A stretch of 64,000 nt of DNA from contig NC_092341.1 of NCBI RefSeq assembly GCF_046630445.1, forward strand, positions 34,513,501 to 34,577,500. The letters run 5' to 3'. Within the stretch, counting starts at the first letter, position 1. Every line of letters begins with the position of its first letter. This DNA comes from Rutidosis leptorrhynchoides (lineage: Eukaryota > Streptophyta > Magnoliopsida > Asterales > Asteraceae). The notes below the pieces were generated by a model. It was not told where the DNA came from. It saw only the letters and a program-made list of their open reading frames with translations, and searched no databases. Shown here piece after piece: positions 34,626 to 45,143 of this stretch. The position numbers and the translations under genes were made by a program.

Positions 34626-37187
34626 ATGGCGGATTCAACCGAGAAACAAACAGATAAAAGGGAGAGAGCCAAGGAACGTAGAGAGAAACGCCGTCAAGAG
34701 ATCTCTCTAATCCGTTCGATTCCTTATTCAGATCACCAAAGGTATATATGCATTTCTTCTTAATTAGTACACCAGTTTGTTTTATGAAATGTTGTTTTAT
34801 TAAAATTATTTTACTATGTTTTTCTTAAATTAAAGAATCAGATCTTATATCCAAAACTAATTACCTATAATTACCAAGATTGGAAGTTTAATAATTGAAG
34901 GTAATCATACATTCTTCACTCAATCATAAAAATCATTAGAAATGTTATTATATCCACAAATAGGTGAAACATAACCGGAAGTTTGGTACCTACATTAGAA
35001 AGTGCATCCGTTTAACTATTTATTAAAAAGTTCGATCCTTTTTGTTGATGTAGATGAAAGATCAATCACAAATGTAATTTGTTATTATACGAAATGAATG
35101 AAAACTCAAATTGAATAAAATGTTATTCAAATTGTACATGAATCATTATACAAGATTCGGGCCACAGACTATTACAGGATGAATTGAGTAGTACAAGAAA
35201 CTGCAAGCGATTACATTGATAATCAACATCAATTAATTATGCAGCCCTAAACCAATGCCTATTTCTGTTGTAACAGAAATTAACAGAACACGAATAAGAA
35301 CTTTTCAACTCTGGTCCCTGTATTTACAAATATTGCATATTAACCCCAAACTTCATAACAGTTGATAAAATTGAGCATCGAAACATTTTTCGAACAAAAC
35401 GATGTCTTGTTACATAAATCAGAAAATTTCGTTTATCATGTTACTTTTTTATGAAATTTTCCCATTATGGATCAGTAATTGTCTCTTTACCTTCCGAATT
35501 CACACTTCAACAAAGTAAGATCTTTTACAAATGTAGCTTGTTTTCCTTTGTTTTTTTATGGAATGTAAATGTTAATTTGTGTCCTGCATAAACATTAGGT
35601 GGTGGTCTGTGGAAACAATAGCTGTGGTGACTGGTGCAAATCGAGGAATTGGATTTGAGATTGCGCGCCAGCTTGCATTACAAGGAGTAACAGTTGTACT
35701 TACTTCAAGAGAATCTGCTGTGGGCGAAGAATCAGCAAAGGTCCTACAAGAAGGAGGCTTGAATGTAGTTTTCCATCAACTCGACGTTATAGATCAAGAA
35801 TCAATTGATACATTTTGTTCCTGGATAAAAGAAAACTACGGTGGTATAGATATTCTGGTGAGTTAGATATCTAGAATTAAAGTTTTTAACTTTGTAAAAT
35901 CGAGTAAAAATTTGTTTATCGTTCTTTTTGCATTTCTTGTACTTAAAAATGCAAACTTTGTGCAGATTAACAATGCAGGATTCACTCACAATATTGGGTC
36001 TGAGAATTCTGTTGAATTTGCAGAAAAAGTCATCAATATTAACTATAATGGCACCAAAAATATGATCAAGGCGGCTATCCCATTGATGAGGCCTAACCCT
36101 GCAGGTGCTCGTATTGTTACAGTGAGCTCGCGGTTGGGGAGACTTAATGGCAGGAGAAATGTAAGTTTAGTCAACTTTTACCCGCTATTGTGGACTACTG
36201 ATTCTTGAACTACATTTTGGGGAAGGATCAAGAGTGAAGGCTACTTACGAAAGAAACCATCCCATGATGGCCCACTGGTTAGGCCATGAAAAACATGAAA
36301 AACAGTCACGGGATACCTAGATATACCCGGGTAGCCTGAACAGAGAAAACCTTATTTGTTCACCGGTTTCATCACAAACGAACATAGTAGGTCCCACATT
36401 TAAGCTAGAAATAGTTTTGATCTATAATACGGACGTTGATTTGTGTAGTAGACCATGACCTCTCACATTGGATTCAAGACGAGAGGATACGTGAGTGGCA
36501 GATCTAGATATTTTTTTTGGCAGGTGCAAAATGTTAAAAGTTTGAAAAGAAACAAGTAAACGGGGCAAAATGTTGACTTTTAACATATAAATACACTAAG
36601 CGTCGAACTTTAACACATAAATACATTAAAAAGTTTGTGTCGTTGGGGGCGACCTACCGCGGTGTGTATCAGATAGTGAATTGTAGTGAACCAATTTGTA
36701 AAAATCCAATGCATCACAATTTTCGCTCCTGATTCATATATATTTTTTTCTTGAAAATTCATTTCTTATAACTGATAAATTTGGACATTAGAGGATATCT
36801 GACGATGCGTTGAGACAACAACTCGAAGATGTTGACTCAATAACCGAAGAGCTAATTGATGGAACGATTAACAAGTTTTTGGAACAAGTGAAGGATGGGA
36901 GTTGGACCACAGGTGGATGGCCCACAAACAATACGGACTACTCGTTGTCGAAACTTGCAGTCAACGCATACACAAGGCTGGTGGCAAAGGAACTTGCAGA
37001 CAGACCAGAAGGTGAAAAGATTTACATCAACTGTTACTGTCCGGGTTGGGTCAAAACCGCCATGACTGGTTGGGCGGGTCAGGTTACACCTGAAGAAGGA
37101 GCTGATACAGCCATATGGCTTTCGTTGCTTCCAGATATGTGTATCAGTGGCAAGTTCTTTGCTGAAAGGCGCGAAATACATTTCTGA
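34626..37187 (+). CDS. Short-chain dehydrogenase/reductase (carbonyl reductase / menthone reductase type), four exons
   Basis: Exons 34626-34741, 35599-35857, 35966-36160 and 36792-37187 join in frame through GT-AG introns to 321 residues. An N-terminal extension of about 38 residues rich in Lys/Arg/Glu precedes the Rossmann fold. Visible motifs: cofactor loop TGANRGIG (50-57), NNAG (127-130), the catalytic serine region VSSRLG (about 178-183), and YSLSK (240-244) supplying the Tyr and Lys of the active site. Between Ser and Tyr is the inserted segment typical of plant SDR114C / neomenthol dehydrogenase-like enzymes. It most likely reduces a carbonyl using NADPH; the substrate cannot be told. 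No plastid transit peptide or membrane segment is evident. It converges on the rubredoxin gene, with 340 bp between stop codons. Intron 3 (36161-36791) carries repeat-like sequence. Confidence 0.92.
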
Positions 37188-37526
37188 TTGGGTCAAAAAT
37201 TATCGTAACGCGTAGAATTGTTATACACTAGACATTGTTTTATATGTCATTTTTATACGATTCTGTTTCATAAGCTGGGTCTTTTTTTGGTAATTAGGGA
37301 ATTCAGGAGGCTATATATCAACCAGCAAATGTAACTACTAGTATATAATAGTATAAAGGTTTTTAACATGGGGTACATATAAATTTCATTTCATGATTTA
37401 TAACAAGAATGCGCAAAATCAAATGAGATCAAGAACAGTTGTTCAAGGTAATCAGAATCTACAAAACTGAAAATACATAATAACTTTTTTTTTTTTACGG
37501 TGACACACCTGTTTTTAGCATAACGA
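37188..37526. other. Convergent 3' UTR region between the SDR and rubredoxin genes
   Basis: The 339 bp between the two stop codons holds T-rich and A-rich tracts suitable for 3' ends on both strands. No further gene seen. Confidence 0.5.
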
Positions 37527-39008
37527 CTAGAAACTACTGTTGAGGTAGAAGTATAAGGCAACAAGCGCAACAGCTCCAACTGCGATTGCAATTGGCAATG
37601 CTTTCCTGAAAATAATTTAAAAAAAAAGGTTAAATAACATATAATTATGTGTGTGTTCATGTGTTTTATGTTGGGAACATACCCGACTGCTTCATCTCTC
37701 CGAAGTTCAGCTTTTCGGGCCTTTCTAACGTCTGTTGAATTAGCGTTTTTGGTCACAGGTGGTGTGTATTCCCTGAACCTTCTTTTCGGGGCCCCACAAA
37801 CTGCAAAAAAGTCAGTCAAGTATGTCCATGAGTTGCAATAATCAGTTTTTAAGTATTTGGTATATCTAATCATTAATCATACTCTTTTGATGTTTAACTG
37901 CCTATAACAAGGTTGAAAAAGACGTGAAACAAGGTCGAGACGGTCGAGACCTTAAAACGTCGAGAGAGGGGTCGAGACAGACGTTGACTGACATTGACTT
38001 TTATATATATAAATATATATATACACATATTTCAAAGCCAAAAAACCTTCGTTGACCAGTTTGTACCTATAATCGCTATTATCGTTGATATAATACAAAA
38101 AAGTAACATTAAACTACGTTAATTTTGATCGATTTGACCGAATTTTGATGTATTTTAACCAAATTTTTGACTTTTGACCGGCGTTGACACGATCTTTCCC
38201 GCATTTGACCCGACTTTTGACTGTTGACCGACTTATTAGATGACGGGACGGGGTCAAGACGAGCCAGTCACCAAAACATCGCAACAGACGACGTTTACAG
38301 CACTGGCCTATAAACCGGTTAATTTAACTATTTATCCAGTTGAAATTTCTCCAAAACTTTTGAAAGCCTTAAATTTGGGAAATAAATTATATGGATACGA
38401 TAGTTCATTTATCAAATACTCCGTACTAAAATGAACTCTAATTGTTATTAAAATCAATCACTCATCAATGATAAATCAAAAAGTTATTAATTTTATATGC
38501 AGAATTAATCAAAACTGTCAAATGGGTAGTAAATGAAAGGACTTAAGTAACATAATTGCAAGTTAATAATAATAAAATAAAAATAAAAATCATACCTGGG
38601 CAGAAGTACTTATCAGGCAGCTTCTCAAATGGAGTTTTATCATTATAGATATACCTGCAGCAGCATCCAAATTCAAAAACATACACATATAAATAGATCA
38701 TTCACTTTAAAGTAATATCAACAAACAGAAAAAATTAATACCAAAAGTTGTACAACAATTTATAGAAATTACCCGCAGTCACGGCAAATGTAAGCTTGCT
38801 TAGACGCAGTCCGCATAGCGAATTTGGGTGCAGCTGAAGGTTTATACCTAGGAAGCAATAATTGAAGTGATGGTGAAAGATAGAATGATGAATTCATGGT
38901 TACAAGGTTGGCGGGCCGTCGTAGGCCGACATTGCTGCCGCCTACCGGAGACAACGGTGATGATGAGGTGGCGGTTTTTGGCAGCCTAAGTGGCGTTTGG
39001 AGAGCCAT
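37527..39008 (-). CDS. Plastid rubredoxin-like protein with C-terminal membrane anchor, four exons
   Basis: Minus-strand exons 39008-38773, 38654-38596, 37800-37683 and 37605-37527 join through GT-AG introns (phases checked) to 163 residues. The first 70 residues are rich in Ser, Pro, Leu and Arg with few acids, as in chloroplast transit peptides. The iron site is CRDCG (75-79) and CPVCG (97-101), the two CX2C pairs of rubredoxin, followed by a basic stretch (VRKARKAELRRDEAV) and a C-terminal hydrophobic helix (PIAIAVGAVALVALYFYL). This matches plant thylakoid rubredoxin-like proteins. The expected role is one-electron transfer, probably in photosystem assembly or membrane redox reactions; the partner is not known from the sequence. 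Intron 2 (37801-38595) contains a TTGAC-rich, possibly transposon-derived stretch. Confidence 0.92.
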
Positions 39009-40126
39009 GTTTTGTTATTTGGATGGAAGAAAAGATAATAAAAAGGATAGAATGATAGATTGCATGTAAATGTATCTTTTTTTGTATTGGTTGTAGTAGA
39101 TTTTTGGTGGGTAAGCGTGGATGCCATACTCCCCACACACAATTGATTGCATCTCACATTTTTTGCTTTTTGTATATTATTATTATTATTATTTTTTTTT
39201 TAATTTTTTTTTTTTTGAGGAAAAAGATGGGGAATTTAAGTTCAACTTGTGGCATAGTTTGGCTGTATATGGTTCGAACCAGAAATTCTGGTTTGGTTAG
39301 GCTTATGCAATGACGGATCTGGCGGCTGAGGTTTAGAGATTGGTTCGTCTTGACTTGTAGTAACGCGGAGCCTTACTTAGCTATTGTCAACTATTTTTTT
39401 TTTCTACTCGAAGACGATGGAATTTTCATATGCCACTGAATTCGATCCGTCTAAGTTCGATCAACAATGAGATTCTTGGGTAGGCCGGTTTGAGGCACAA
39501 GTATCCTCAAGGACCCAAATTTGATTTAAGGTTATGTGCTGTTAGACTATAAGAGTTGAGTAACAAGTGAATAAAAAAATTGTATACGTCCCACGTAATC
39601 ATCACGTTGTGAAAGATTCCACCCTCTCAGAGTAACTTGAGTAGCCATCTTTTGAGTACCAACACCTCAGAGTGGTGGCCTATGCCCCAATGAGGGGTGC
39701 CAATCATGACCAAAATAGTTGTGACCAACAACTAACAAGGCCTCAGAGTGGTGGCGTATAGAGTGGTGGCATTGACCCGAAGAGAGGGTTCCAACCGTGA
39801 GCAACATAGCCGTCCCAACGAGGACGTTGGCTCATGAAGGGTGATGTATTGTCATGATCCCACATTCGATGGGGTGCACACCAAAAGATGATTTATAAGC
39901 TTGGGTGTTCTCTCCTTCTTTAAGCTAGCTTTTGAGAGTGAGTTCAACACCTCGACTTATGACTTGGTATGGGCCTATTCAGCTACTCTTTACATACAAG
40001 AATAAAGATGCATATGATCATCATCTATATCTATATAATTTATCTACAACATACATTATAAGCAAGTCAAAAACATTTTATCAACTACCAAGGCTTCAAA
40101 TCACCTACAAGACATTTTCTCCTTTT
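39009..40126. other. Upstream region of the rubredoxin gene and old repeats
   Basis: 39009-39170 is probably the rubredoxin promoter/leader. 39176-39217 has ATT and T tracts. 39605-39780 repeats the phrase CTCAGAGTGGTGGC. No coding gene seen. 39840-39975 resembles the end of a small LTR element (separate entry). Confidence 0.45.
39840..39978 (+). repeat. Possible TRIM-like LTR end with decayed primer site
   Basis: The words TCCCACATTCGATGG, GATTTATAAGCTTGGGTGTT and GCTAGCTTTTGAGAGTGAGTT occur in an order I associate with short plant LTRs. They are followed by CTTATGACTTGGTATGGGCC, a plausible decayed TTGGTATCAGAGCC primer site. No partner LTR was found; assigned from memory of such repeats. 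Confidence 0.35.
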
Positions 40127-40550
40127 CTGAAATAAACACTCTTATCATGAGGCAATTTACGAGCGAGACTGTTCAAGATTTGATGGAAAGCATCACCTGG
40201 TTGAGCAGGATGTGGGAACAACATAGCTTCTTTCATCAAAGGATTAGCAAGCAATCTCTGTTTTCGTAATATGACTTAAATGGTGTCTAAATTTGGAACA
40301 TCTTTTTCATCTACAATACTCCAATGTCTTCCCATGGAATCATGTCAGCAAAAGGCAACACAATATCATCTGCTCTGATGACTGGGATACAACCGGATAA
40401 CTGCTTCAACTAGTCGAGGACTCCATGGGGTCCACCCAACGGTGCTCGTTGCATTTCTTCATAGTATGTTGTTGCATGTTCTGTTAAGATGTCAAACAGA
40501 GGCTTGTCTTTGAGGTTCTCCCACACAGCTGCTCTTGCTCCTCTGCATGA
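40127..40550 (-). pseudogene. GT47 glycosyltransferase fragment (IRX10 / IRX10-like C-terminus)
   Basis: The minus strand gives, in order, ARAAVWENLKDKPLFDI, TEHATTYYEEMQRA, IRADDIVLPFADMIPW, then after a one-base frame change VDEKDVPNLDTI, and finally LLANPLMKEAMLFPHPAQ with GDAFHQILNSLARK. This is the C-terminal part of the exostosin-like GT47 xylan xylosyltransferases (IRX10 group), Golgi enzymes that extend the xylan backbone. It is broken by stops (for example just after GPHGVLD), a small internal deletion after EEMQRA and a frameshift, and the N-terminal part is absent. It is a non-functional duplicate fragment; the functional gene must lie elsewhere. Confidence 0.85.
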
Positions 40551-40553
40551 TCA

Positions 40554-40559
<6 letters not shown>

Positions 40560-40592
<33 letters not shown>
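40560..40592 (+). repeat. A33 homopolymer
   Basis: A run of 33 A lies next to the 5' side of the minus-strand GT47 fragment. Its orientation is wrong for a poly(A) tail of that fragment. Confidence 0.95.
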
Positions 40593-40593
<1 letters not shown>

Positions 40594-40683
40594 GATTTTT
40601 GGTGTGGAAAGATGGGAAATTCAGGCAGGTTGGCGAACGCATTGAAACGAGTCATTTTAGTACGTGCGGGAAACAGGAATGAT

Positions 40684-41001
40684 CAGGGGCGGACCTATGA
40701 AGGGTCAGGGTGGGTCGCCCGCCCCCGGTGGATTTGCAATTTTTAGTGTAAATTTTTTCGGTTTTTCGATTTTTCGATTTTGACCCCGGTGGAATTTTTT
40801 TTGCCCCAAACCCTTCATATTTTGTCCCCAAACCTTCATATTTTGCTCCAAAACCTTAGTATTTTGCCCAAAAATCTCTAAATTTTGCTCAAAAATCTCT
40901 ATATTTTGCCCCCAAAATTTCCATATTTTGCCCCAAAAAAATCTCTACGTTTAGAATTTTTTTTTTGCCCCCAGTGAAAAAAATTCCTGGATCCGCCACT
41001 G
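40684..41001. mobile_element. hAT-type MITE, 318 bp
   Basis: Terminal inverted repeats CAGGGGCGGACCTA (left) and the complement of GGATCCGCCACTG (right) are flanked by a perfect 8-bp duplication GGAATGAT (40676-40683 and 41002-41009). Eight-base duplications and CAGxGGCGGA ends indicate the hAT superfamily. It has no transposase. The interior (40790-40960) is a row of imperfect repeats around CATATTTTGCCCCAAAA. Confidence 0.88.
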
Positions 41002-41009
41002 GGAATGAT

Positions 41010-43594
41010 AGATTGGACCGACTTTCCAACATTTTTTCTATTCTTTAAAACAATATAAGTTCATTAAAATTATATTTTTATTATAAAGCTGAGAACATTT
41101 AAATATCTGAACACAAAAATGTAAAGGTTATATGCATTAACAAAGACTTTGAGCAACTTCCAACCCATGTGACTCATTTTTCTTATAGCCTTTTGGGTTT
41201 CTTAATTTGACCCGTACAAGATGATAAAGAATACAAATCGATCCGTTTATAAAGTATATGGGTCAGGATTGCAACCATGGAAATCTATACTCACTCATAT
41301 TGAAATGAAACCATCCAGTCAAATTATGCTATAAGGTCTAACAGGTTAAAATAAACGAAACTACTAAACTAGAAACAAGTAGAATTTTCACTCCCGAGTT
41401 GCCGAGTACTACCTTAAAAGTCCCGACCGGGTATTTCATGAGTAGCGATTTCGGGAACCTTGGAAACTGTCAACTAGGTCAAGTGAGGCAAACAGGGTAA
41501 AAATTCGAGTTAACTTCATAAAAAAAAAAGCGTAATTATACTGTAACAATAATATAGATACAGATATAGATATAGATATGTAATCATACTAAAAGTATCA
41601 ATTACATTACATATGGCAGTAAAAATAAAGATAAGAATAACATTTTAGAGGTATCCCAAACCGTACAAACAGATAAAAAAATTCGCATTTTGACCAAACC
41701 CACTTTGACCCCCAACCTGCCCCACCCATTTTACCACCAATACTAAATAGTCAATACTATAAACGAAAAAGTTAAAGATTCGTATTTGTTAATGAAAACA
41801 AACACCAAAATCATGTGGTACAATGAAAATGTGATCAAATAAGGCCAACTAGAAGAAATAAGTTGAATTGCAGTTATCATCATTCGAAGTGATTTGAACG
41901 GTAACGGGAGGCCATTTTGTGTGAAGTCACAAGTGGTTTAAACAGGGGTGTAAAACCAATCGGCCTCTTCCGGATTAGGTGTTCTAACGGGACTCGATAA
42001 TAAAAATATGTGCATATAAATTTCAGCAGCAAATATGTGGTTATTGCAATGAATAAGTTTTTAACTGTTGGAATAGCAAGTTTCGGTAGTATAATACTCA
42101 ACAGAAAGTAAACCGAAATTCAAATTGTGTGAACCAAACACTGCTTAAGTAAACCGACATCCAAATTGTGTGAACCAAACACTGCATATAAGTGTTTATC
42201 ATTCTAACCCTACTTTTTTACAGCATAAATCATGAAGTGTCGAAACAACATCTTATCTAATATAGGTTTGATCCTAAGTTCTCAGAAGTATAATAAACAA
42301 TCAACATTGAAAAATATAATTACAATAAAACTTCCATCAAATCAGGGTACTAATGATCTATCTATATAACTAACAAAAAATAATAATGCAAAAAGTACAT
42401 CAAGTCAATGATTGCAGCATCAAAATAACAAATCAAGAAGTATTGAATCACACCAAGACAGCTAGCTAATGGGACAAAATCAGCCCAGATCAAGAACTCA
42501 TAACATTTACCAAGTAAATATGTAACCCTAATTTCGAAATCTAACCCTGCTTAGCACTCATCATAAATTCGCCCAAATCAAGTTACAAAATTGTTTAAAG
42601 TAGTAAAATTACCTGAAATCCTTTCTGTTTTTTGACATTTACAGAGCTCAAAAGCATCAAGATTCAACAACAAAGCAGCAAATAAAACCAGCAAAACGAA
42701 CCCTAATTTCAATATCTCATATTGAAGCTTGGATACACTTTCAAATATAGAAACAATAAAGTTAAATGAGAGAAAACTCCCACAAGGTATTACTTAGTAT
42801 AAATGGGGAAAAGAACTAGAACTAGTTGAAATGTGAAATGTCATTAGACAAAGTAGCTGTTGGAATCCACAAACTTTTCTTGTAAGTTAGATTTTCAAAT
42901 CAAAAGAATATAGAGAATATAGAGATAGAGATTGAAATATAGCGAAATTGGGTGTAATAATTGCTTAAAGAATCAGGAAGTAGAAGAGAAGGAAGCATCT
43001 AAAGTTGGTTTGGTTCGGCTTTCTGTCAAAGCCGTTGCATTTCTTTCTTCAATCATTTTTTTTATGCTCTTTTTAGACCGCTCACATCGGAGCGCCGTTG
43101 GAGCTTCGTTGCGGGCGCCGTTGAAAGACGCCGCTGCTAGCAGCAGCCGGTTGGGCGCGGTTGGTTTGGCCGCGGTTCATTTTGCCCTGCAACGACATTC
43201 AGTATCACGCTGGGTGTGGGACCAAATGGGGATAATTAGCTTTATTTCTTGTAAAATAAGCTTTATTTATTTATTTGTATATATTGAGCTTTATAAAAAT
43301 TAGAATGGTGAAGATAAGAAGTTGCAGGAGATGAATTTTTATTTGGGTTTTGAGATGAAAAGTTGCAGAGGAAGATATAAGGGGAGAAGATGACTAGGAA
43401 CCCACATCCTTAATTTATTAATTATTTTATTTGATGCCCTTTATTATATGGGATGATTCACACACACACTTTTTTATCCTCACACACCAATTTAAAGAAA
43501 TGGAGTATTATTAGAAGAGTAAAAGGTTAAAATAGGTGTGTGAGGATCAAAAAAGAATGTGTTAGAATCATCTCACTTATTATATATTTCCTTT

Positions 43595-43595
<1 letters not shown>
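41010..43595. other. Gene-poor region with no gene that I can support
   Basis: A minus-strand frame at 41880-42101 (73 codons, MSIILPKLAIPTVKN then a hydrophobic stretch FIAITTYLLLKFICTY) and a plus-strand frame at 42932-43303 exist, but neither shows a family, splice context or coding bias I trust. A minus-strand splice donor-like CAG|GTAATTTT at about 42611 next to an A/C-rich stretch (42612-42930) could be a 5' UTR exon of an unseen transcript. GC-rich 43075-43190 stands out from its surroundings. Confidence 0.35.
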
Positions 43596-43646
<51 letters not shown>

Positions 43647-43647
43647 T
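43596..43647. repeat. (TAA)n microsatellite, left of the LINE-like ORF
   Basis: About 16-17 TAA units end immediately before the first codons with homology-like character (43652). Confidence 0.9.
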
Positions 43648-43651
43648 TTCT

Positions 43652-44743
43652 TTGGAGCGTATTGTTACTGCTTCCGGGCTTGAGTTTGGTGATTGACAGT
43701 GGCGGCTTGCCACCTTGCCATTTGCATTTGGAGGGCTTGGTGTTTATTCTGCTAGAGATATTCGTCATTATGCTTTTGTGGCTTCTCGATTACAGTCTGC
43801 TGGGTTGCAGACCAAGCTCCTACGTCATGCAGGTATTGCTGGTCTTGGTCGTGCTTTTGAAGATGCATTGGGTATGTTTAATAAAACGGTTGGGTTTGAT
43901 ATTTTAGGTAATCCGAGTGAGGTCGCTGCCCCAATACTCATGAAGAAATTGGCAGATGTTTATTTCACAAAGGTTACCGCTTCTGCAGAATTCACTTTTT
44001 CGTTATCTCCCCGACAATCGGCCTTATGTAAATCACAGCAGGGTGATCACACCTCTGCTTGGTTAAGGGCAGTCCCTATTTTGGGTTTGGGTCAGACGAT
44101 GAACGCAAAGACTTACCGATGTGTGTTGTGCTACCGGTTGGGTGTTCCATTGTTCTCTATCTCGACGGCATGCTCTGCCTGTTCTAGGGTTTCTACTGGG
44201 GATATTTTCGGGGATCACGCGGTGTCTTGTGCTGGTATGGTGGGTATTAAGCATCGACATAATGTTGTTCGGGATTCCCTTGTTGATGTTTGTTATCGAT
44301 CTGGGATTTCAGCGAGAAAGGAGGTTGACATTGGGTTGTCTGGAGGGAACGACAGGGCTCTCAGACCTGCAGATGTGTTAATTTATTCCTGGGAGTGTGG
44401 TCGCGATGTTTGTGTTAACTTGACAGGGTCTTCTCCTTTGACACAGTCTGGGCTTTCTGACTTTGTCCCTGGACGTGCTGTGGTTGATGCGGCTCGTCGG
44501 AAGCGGGTCAAGTACGAATCTAGCTGTCAGGCGATTGGTTATGGTTTCATTCCTTTCTCATTTTCTTCCCTTGGGGAATTAGAGAAGGAGGCTGTTTCTT
44601 TGCTAAAGCGGGTTCAGAAGAGTTCGATGGCGCAAGATATTGGTGTCGGTGCTGCTGCTCATATTTTTACTAGGATAGGTTTTGCTATTGCTAGAGGTGT
44701 GGGGGCTCGGATTGTCTCTAGGCTTCCCACTAATTTTTTGTAA
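43652..44743 (+). pseudogene. 5'-truncated retroelement ORF: zinc-binding plus possible restriction-like endonuclease tail
   Basis: A frame of 342 codons runs 43715-44743 from a non-ATG codon. Coding-like sequence continues upstream through one TGA (43694-43696) to 43652. It contains CSAC (153-156) with GDHAVSC (H168, C172), a CCHC-like zinc site, then HRHNVVRDSLVD and RPADVLIYSW with VCVNLTG (Asn235). This layout resembles the C-terminus of LINEs with restriction-like endonucleases, where a CCHC site precedes an R-PD-x(n)-D core; here an Asn stands where I would expect the acidic residue. I recall similar reverse-transcriptase-associated proteins in plants but cannot search. The reverse transcriptase domain is missing. 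A (TAA)n tract begins 20 bases after the stop, compatible with a LINE tail. Confidence 0.6.
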
Positions 44744-44762
44744 GTTTTAAAACTTTTAAGTT

Positions 44763-44763
<1 letters not shown>

Positions 44764-44837
<74 letters not shown>
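44764..44837. repeat. (TAA)n microsatellite, right of the LINE-like ORF
   Basis: About 24 TAA units just downstream of the stop at 44743. With the tract at 43596-43647 it brackets the ORF. Confidence 0.9.
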
Positions 44838-44840
<3 letters not shown>

Positions 44841-45041
44841 GAATAATAAAATAATTAATATTGGAAGTGGGGTCAATGTGATGGGTGTGGATGTTAGTGA
44901 ATGTGGTTGGGAATGTGGTTGGAAGAAGCTGCTGAGGTGGCGCTGATGTGGCAGCAATGTGGTTCCATGACGGGTGTTATGGATAAGAGTGGTCTTATTT
45001 AAAAAAAAAAAAAAAATAGATACGTGTTGCTATACACTGTA
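44838..45041. other. Short spacer with TG-rich repeats and an A-tract
   Basis: 44870-44990 is rich in GTGGTTGGAATGTGG-like words; A17 follows at about 45001. No gene seen. Confidence 0.4.
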
Positions 45042-45143
45042 CTCCATCCCATATTTATTGCCAATTATTCTTTTTTTTTATTTTCTAAATTAATTGTTCA
45101 CTTTAAAAAAAATATATATTATAAATTTCTTTTGTGCCCCTAC

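Noticed and set aside
36490-36700. Possible second hAT MITE in SDR intron 3 (GTGGCAGATCTAGA near the left)
   Set aside because: No matching right end or 8-bp duplication could be found.
37980-38240. TTGAC-rich stretch in rubredoxin intron 2 as an LTR or MITE
   Set aside because: It resembles LTR TTGAC clusters, but no ends, inverted repeats or duplications could be defined.
41880-42101. 73-codon minus-strand frame with a hydrophobic stretch
   Set aside because: No family resemblance or supporting splice or start context, and its length is within chance for AT-rich DNA; noted only in the region entry.
42932-43303. 123-codon plus-strand frame over a GC-rich patch
   Set aside because: No recognisable motif; the start is in AT-rich UTR-like sequence and the GC-rich middle looks like a repeat fragment.
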